Part shown: in pieces, positions 61,664 to 64,000 of the stretch
Position numbering within the stretch: the stretch's first letter is position 1
Layout of the letters: every line of letters starts with the position of its first letter
Assembly (NCBI RefSeq): GCF_017349295.1
Contig: NZ_JAFMPK010000005.1
Coordinates: forward strand, 17,318 to 81,317
DNA from: Myceligenerans salitolerans
GTDB taxonomy: Bacteria > Actinomycetota > Actinomycetes > Actinomycetales > Cellulomonadaceae
Length of the DNA stretch: 64,000 bases
Reading direction: 5' to 3'
The notes under the pieces: model-generated
Seen by the model: only the letters and a program-made list of their open reading frames with translations
The model's database searches: none
Told to the model about the DNA's origin: nothing
Position numbers and translations under genes: made by a program

Positions 61664-62146
61664 GTGGACAGCACGACATCCGGAGTGCCGGACGCCACGT
61701 TCACCGGCCCGGGCCTTCTTCTCGGCACGTTCACCCCGAAGCTCGACGAGAAGGGCCGGCTCATCCTTCCCGCCAAGTTCCGGGGCCGTCTCGCCGGGGG
61801 TCTGGTCATGACCCGCGGTCAGGACAGGTGCCTGTTCCTGCTCCCGATGGACGAGTTCAGCCGGATCTACGAGCAGGTCCGCTCCGCGCCCGTGACGAGC
61901 CAGCAGGCGCGCGACTACCTGCGGATGTTCCTGTCGAGCGCCTCGGACGAGGTGCCCGACAAGCAGGGCCGGGTCTCCATTCCCGCACCCCTGCGCGAGT
62001 ACGCGGGCCTGGGTCGCGACGTGGTCGTGATCGGGGTCGGCACCCGCGTGGAGGTCTGGGACGCGGAGGCCTGGGCGGCCTACTCGGAGGAGAAGGAGGC
62101 GGGCTACGCCGAGATCGCGGAAGCGATCTCGGATCTCGGCATCTGA
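61664..62146 (+). CDS. mraZ: Division/cell wall cluster regulator MraZ
   Basis: AbrB-like DNA-binding protein that controls the dcw cluster. 160 residues with two SpoVT/AbrB repeats: [20 protein letters not shown] and [19 protein letters not shown], each with the DxxGR loop. GTG 61664 follows GGGGAGG at eight bases; it gives a 19-residue N-terminal extension before the usual start. An upstream frame to 61583 would overlap the MraZ boxes and is rejected. First gene of the division cluster. Confidence 0.93.
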   Translation: MDSTTSGVPDATFTGPGLLLGTFTPKLDEKGRLILPAKFRGRLAGGLVMTRGQDRCLFLLPMDEFSRIYEQVRSAPVTSQQARDYLRMFLSSASDEVPDKQGRVSIPAPLREYAGLGRDVVVIGVGTRVEVWDAEAWAAYSEEKEAGYAEIAEAISDLGI

Positions 62147-62180
62147 TCCCTGGCGGGGTCCACCGGCCGTCCGGTGAGGC

Positions 62181-62232
62181 CTCCTCCCGCGAGGTCTGGC
62201 GCACTTCCCCGGCGCCAGAAGCGCGGAGGGAG
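62181..62232 (+). ncRNA. Structured leader between mraZ and rsmH (possible mraW RNA motif)
   Basis: CTCCTCCCGCG (62181-62191) can pair with CGCGGAGGGAG (62222-62232) at 10 of 11 positions, enclosing a second hairpin TGGCGC (62197-62202)/GCGCCA (62212-62217). The 192-base gap is unusually long for this cluster, and its last 60 bases are A-rich (GCAAAACAAAAGAATCC). An mraW RNA motif upstream of rsmH is known in actinobacteria; I cannot confirm the match to its consensus by eye. Confidence 0.4.
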
Positions 62233-62338
62233 ACCTGATCGGGCGGCCCGCTCACCCGGGCGTGGCCCTGGGCACCTGGGCAAAACAAAAGAATCCGGCA
62301 AGCAACGAGAACGGCACGAAAAGGGAAGGAGGGTGGGC

Positions 62339-63424
62339 ATGATGAACACGGCCGAGGACCGCACCGGCGACGCCGCGGACCGGCATCTGCCCGTCCTCCT
62401 GCAGCGCTGCGTCGATCTGCTCGCCCCGGCTCTCGCCGAGCCGGGTTCCGTGCTCGTCGACTGCACGCTCGGTATGGGCGGTCACACCGAGGGCATCCTG
62501 GAGCAGGTGCCCACGGCACGTGTGATCGGCATCGACCGCGACCCGGAGGCGCTTCGGCTCGCCTCGGCGCGCCTGGCCCGCTTCGGCGACCGGTTCACCC
62601 CCGTGCACGCGGTCTACGACGAGATCGGCGACGTCGTCGGCGAGCACACCGCGAGCAGCCGTACCCCGGGTGCCGTGCAGGGCGTGCTCATGGACCTCGG
62701 CGTCAGCTCGCTGCAGCTCGACGAGACCGACCGCGGCTTCGCGTACGCCCGGGACGCACCGCTCGACATGCGGATGGACCCCACCCGAGGCGACACCGCG
62801 GCCGACGTGCTGAACACCTACGACGAGCGCGAGCTCACGCGGATCCTGCGGGAGTACGGCGAGGAGCGGTTCGCCCCCAGGATCGCCCGCGCGATCGTGC
62901 GACGCCGCGAGTCGGAGCCGTGGGAGCGGTCCGGCGACCTGGTCGACCTGCTGCGCGCCACGATCCCGGCCGCGACTCGCAAGACCGGCGGTCACCCCGC
63001 CAAGCGCACGTTCCAGGCGCTGCGGATCGAGGTGAACGGCGAGATCGAGGTGCTCGAGCGCGCCGTCCCGGCCGCGATCGAGGCGCTGGCGACCGATGGC
63101 CGGATCGTCGTGGAGTCGTACCACTCGCTGGAGGACCGCATCGTCAAGCGGGCCGTCCAGCGGGGGACGACGTCCTCGGCGCCGCCCGGTCTGCCCGTCG
63201 AGCCCGAGACCCACAGGCCCTATCTGGAGGCGCTGACCCGCGGTGCGGAGACCGCCGACGGACCGGAGCTGGAGCGCAACCCGCGCTCGGCCTCGGTCCG
63301 TCTGCGGGCCGCCCGCCGTGTCCGGCCCACGCCCGATCATCTGCGCGAGGCCCGCGGCCCGCGACGTCGCGCGGATCACGAGAACCCCCGGAAGCACCAG
63401 GCACGCAAGGAGGACCGCCGATGA
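62339..63424 (+). CDS. rsmH: 16S rRNA (cytosine(1402)-N4)-methyltransferase RsmH
   Basis: Methylates C1402 of 16S rRNA; formerly mraW. 361 residues. [16 protein letters not shown] motif [52 protein letters not shown], then [17 protein letters not shown] and [15 protein letters not shown]. The basic C-terminal tail is long. ATG 62339 (followed by a second ATG) lies after GGAAGGAGG. The stop overlaps the next ATG by four bases. Confidence 0.96.
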   Translation: MMNTAEDRTGDAADRHLPVLLQRCVDLLAPALAEPGSVLVDCTLGMGGHTEGILEQVPTARVIGIDRDPEALRLASARLARFGDRFTPVHAVYDEIGDVVGEHTASSRTPGAVQGVLMDLGVSSLQLDETDRGFAYARDAPLDMRMDPTRGDTAADVLNTYDERELTRILREYGEERFAPRIARAIVRRRESEPWERSGDLVDLLRATIPAATRKTGGHPAKRTFQALRIEVNGEIEVLERAVPAAIEALATDGRIVVESYHSLEDRIVKRAVQRGTTSSAPPGLPVEPETHRPYLEALTRGAETADGPELERNPRSASVRLRAARRVRPTPDHLREARGPRRRADHENPRKHQARKEDRR

Positions 63425-63861
63425 GCGCAGCACGCGCCGCAGCCGCGCGGACCACTACCGCACCCACCCGGTCGCCGTCGCGCCCGGCGAACCGCCGGCC
63501 CTCGCTGACCGCGATCCCCGGCGGCGCCGGGCGGACCGGCCGCCGGTTCGACGCCGTCCGCGCGCCGCTGCACGCCCGGTCCAAGGTGCCGTTCCTCGTG
63601 CTGTGCGCCACGATCCTGCTCGGGGCGCTCGTCACCGCGCTCGTCCTGAACACGACCCTCGCGCGCGGCTCGTACGAGATGGCGCGGCTGCAGAGCGACG
63701 TGGGCCGTACCGCCCAGGACGTGCAGGGCCTCCAGGAGGACATCGCGCAGGCCGAGGCGAACCTGGCCGACACCGCCCGCTCCTACGGGATGGTCCCGGC
63801 CGAGAACCCGATCATGCTCTCGGTGGAGACCGGCAAGGTGGTGCAGGGGAACGACAAGTGA
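63421..63861 (+). CDS. ftsL: FtsL-like division protein
   Basis: 146 residues, bitopic. Basic cytoplasmic tail (1-55), membrane helix (56-79), then an extracytoplasmic coiled-coil segment (about 84-125, [20 protein letters not shown]) and [16 protein letters not shown]. The place between rsmH and ftsI and the layout identify the actinobacterial FtsL-like protein (Rv2164c position), a scaffold for FtsB, FtsQ and the FtsW-FtsI synthase. Overlaps rsmH (ATGA) and ftsI (GTGA) by four bases each. Confidence 0.85.
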   Translation: MSAARAAAARTTTAPTRSPSRPANRRPSLTAIPGGAGRTGRRFDAVRAPLHARSKVPFLVLCATILLGALVTALVLNTTLARGSYEMARLQSDVGRTAQDVQGLQEDIAQAEANLADTARSYGMVPAENPIMLSVETGKVVQGNDK

Positions 63862-64000
63862 CGGCGCCGCGGAAGGGCACGGCGAAGAACTCCGGGAAGG
63901 CCGCGCGGAAGGGGACGTCGAACTCCGGGAAGGCCGCGCGCAAGGGTGGCGCGACCGGTTCGCCGCGGCGCACCGCCAAGGACGCCCGGAAGAAGACCAC
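63858..64000 (+). CDS. ftsI: Start of ftsI (septal penicillin-binding protein), cut by the window edge
   Basis: Only the first 47 residues are visible. They are a Lys/Arg/Gly/Ser-rich cytoplasmic tail with a tandem repeat (NSGKAARKG occurs twice), before any membrane helix. GTG 63858 overlaps the ftsL-like stop by four bases. Identity as the transpeptidase FtsI is inferred from the fixed order mraZ-rsmH-ftsL-ftsI; no catalytic sequence can be seen. Confidence 0.65.
   Translation, partial: MTAPRKGTAKNSGKAARKGTSNSGKAARKGGATGSPRRTAKDARKKT

Noticed and set aside
1..64000. tRNA, rRNA, CRISPR, insertion sequence, prophage or integrated island
   Set aside because: No cloverleaf or CCA-end gene, no spaced repeat array, no transposase or integrase and no long terminal repeats were seen on either strand.

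Overview
The window is high-GC Gram-positive (actinobacterial) chromosome. It carries the core gene order rnj, ftsK, pgsA, cinA, clgR, recA, recX, miaB, miaA, dapF, hflX, lexA/LysM, nrdR that is conserved in Actinomycetota (in Mycobacterium tuberculosis, roughly Rv2752c to Rv2718c). It ends in the division and cell wall cluster DUF3040, tgpA, DUF58, moxR, mraZ, rsmH, ftsL, ftsI. A secreted GH74-CBM2 xyloglucanase and a GluABCD-type glutamate importer suggest a plant-polymer-degrading member of Micrococcales (Promicromonosporaceae or Cellulomonadaceae type). That placement is inference. I see no tRNA, rRNA, CRISPR array, insertion sequence or prophage.

Layout. 1-8470: RNase J (5' end cut off), a DUF4328 protein, a TetR regulator divergent from a small membrane protein, FtsK, then pgsA-cinA and clgR. 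8471-16687: nei-lhr (leftward), DUF3046, recA-recX. 16872-22106: gluABCD (leftward) and miaB. 22170-26781: two overlapping YbjN-like genes, a gene of the miaB-miaA interval, miaA-dapF, a methyltransferase. 26940-34343: hflX, dinG, ldh, lexA divergent from a LysM membrane protein, nrdR, DUF5302. 34445-43394: SDR/XRE pair, sigK-rskA with a fasciclin lipoprotein, a 3-hydroxyisobutyrate-dehydrogenase-like gene, serA, a HelD-like helicase. 43559-48586: receiver-phosphatase, histidine kinase, Rcp1-like receiver, PAC2 protein, cold shock protein. 48743-56972: spermidine-synthase-like gene, HEPN-dinB operon, DUF3040, then the leftward moxR-DUF58-tgpA operon. 57148-64000: MFS transporter, GH74 enzyme, mraZ-rsmH-ftsL-ftsI (3' end cut off).

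The most coherent theme is DNA damage control. Two distinct promoter codes recur. The first is the LexA box (TCGAAC-N4-GTTCGA type) at recA, at lexA and its divergent LysM gene, and in perfect form in front of a HEPN gene followed by dinB. The second is the LexA-independent PafBC/RecA-NDp type (TGTCRGTG-N8-TANNNT), seen at recA, dinG, lhr-nei and, with one change, at ftsK. recA has both. The dinG and lhr copies place the transcription start on the start codon, so those mRNAs should be leaderless, as seem to be about ten other genes here.

Other regulation read from the sequence: two matching SigK-type promoters (CCATCC-N15-YCGAAC) link sigK-rskA with the fasciclin lipoprotein; a GGAAC-N18-GTT promoter precedes clgR; three exact GTGGAG repeats form the MraZ box; a structured leader lies between mraZ and rsmH; perfect hairpins act as terminators between convergent genes and as a probable attenuator inside the glu operon.
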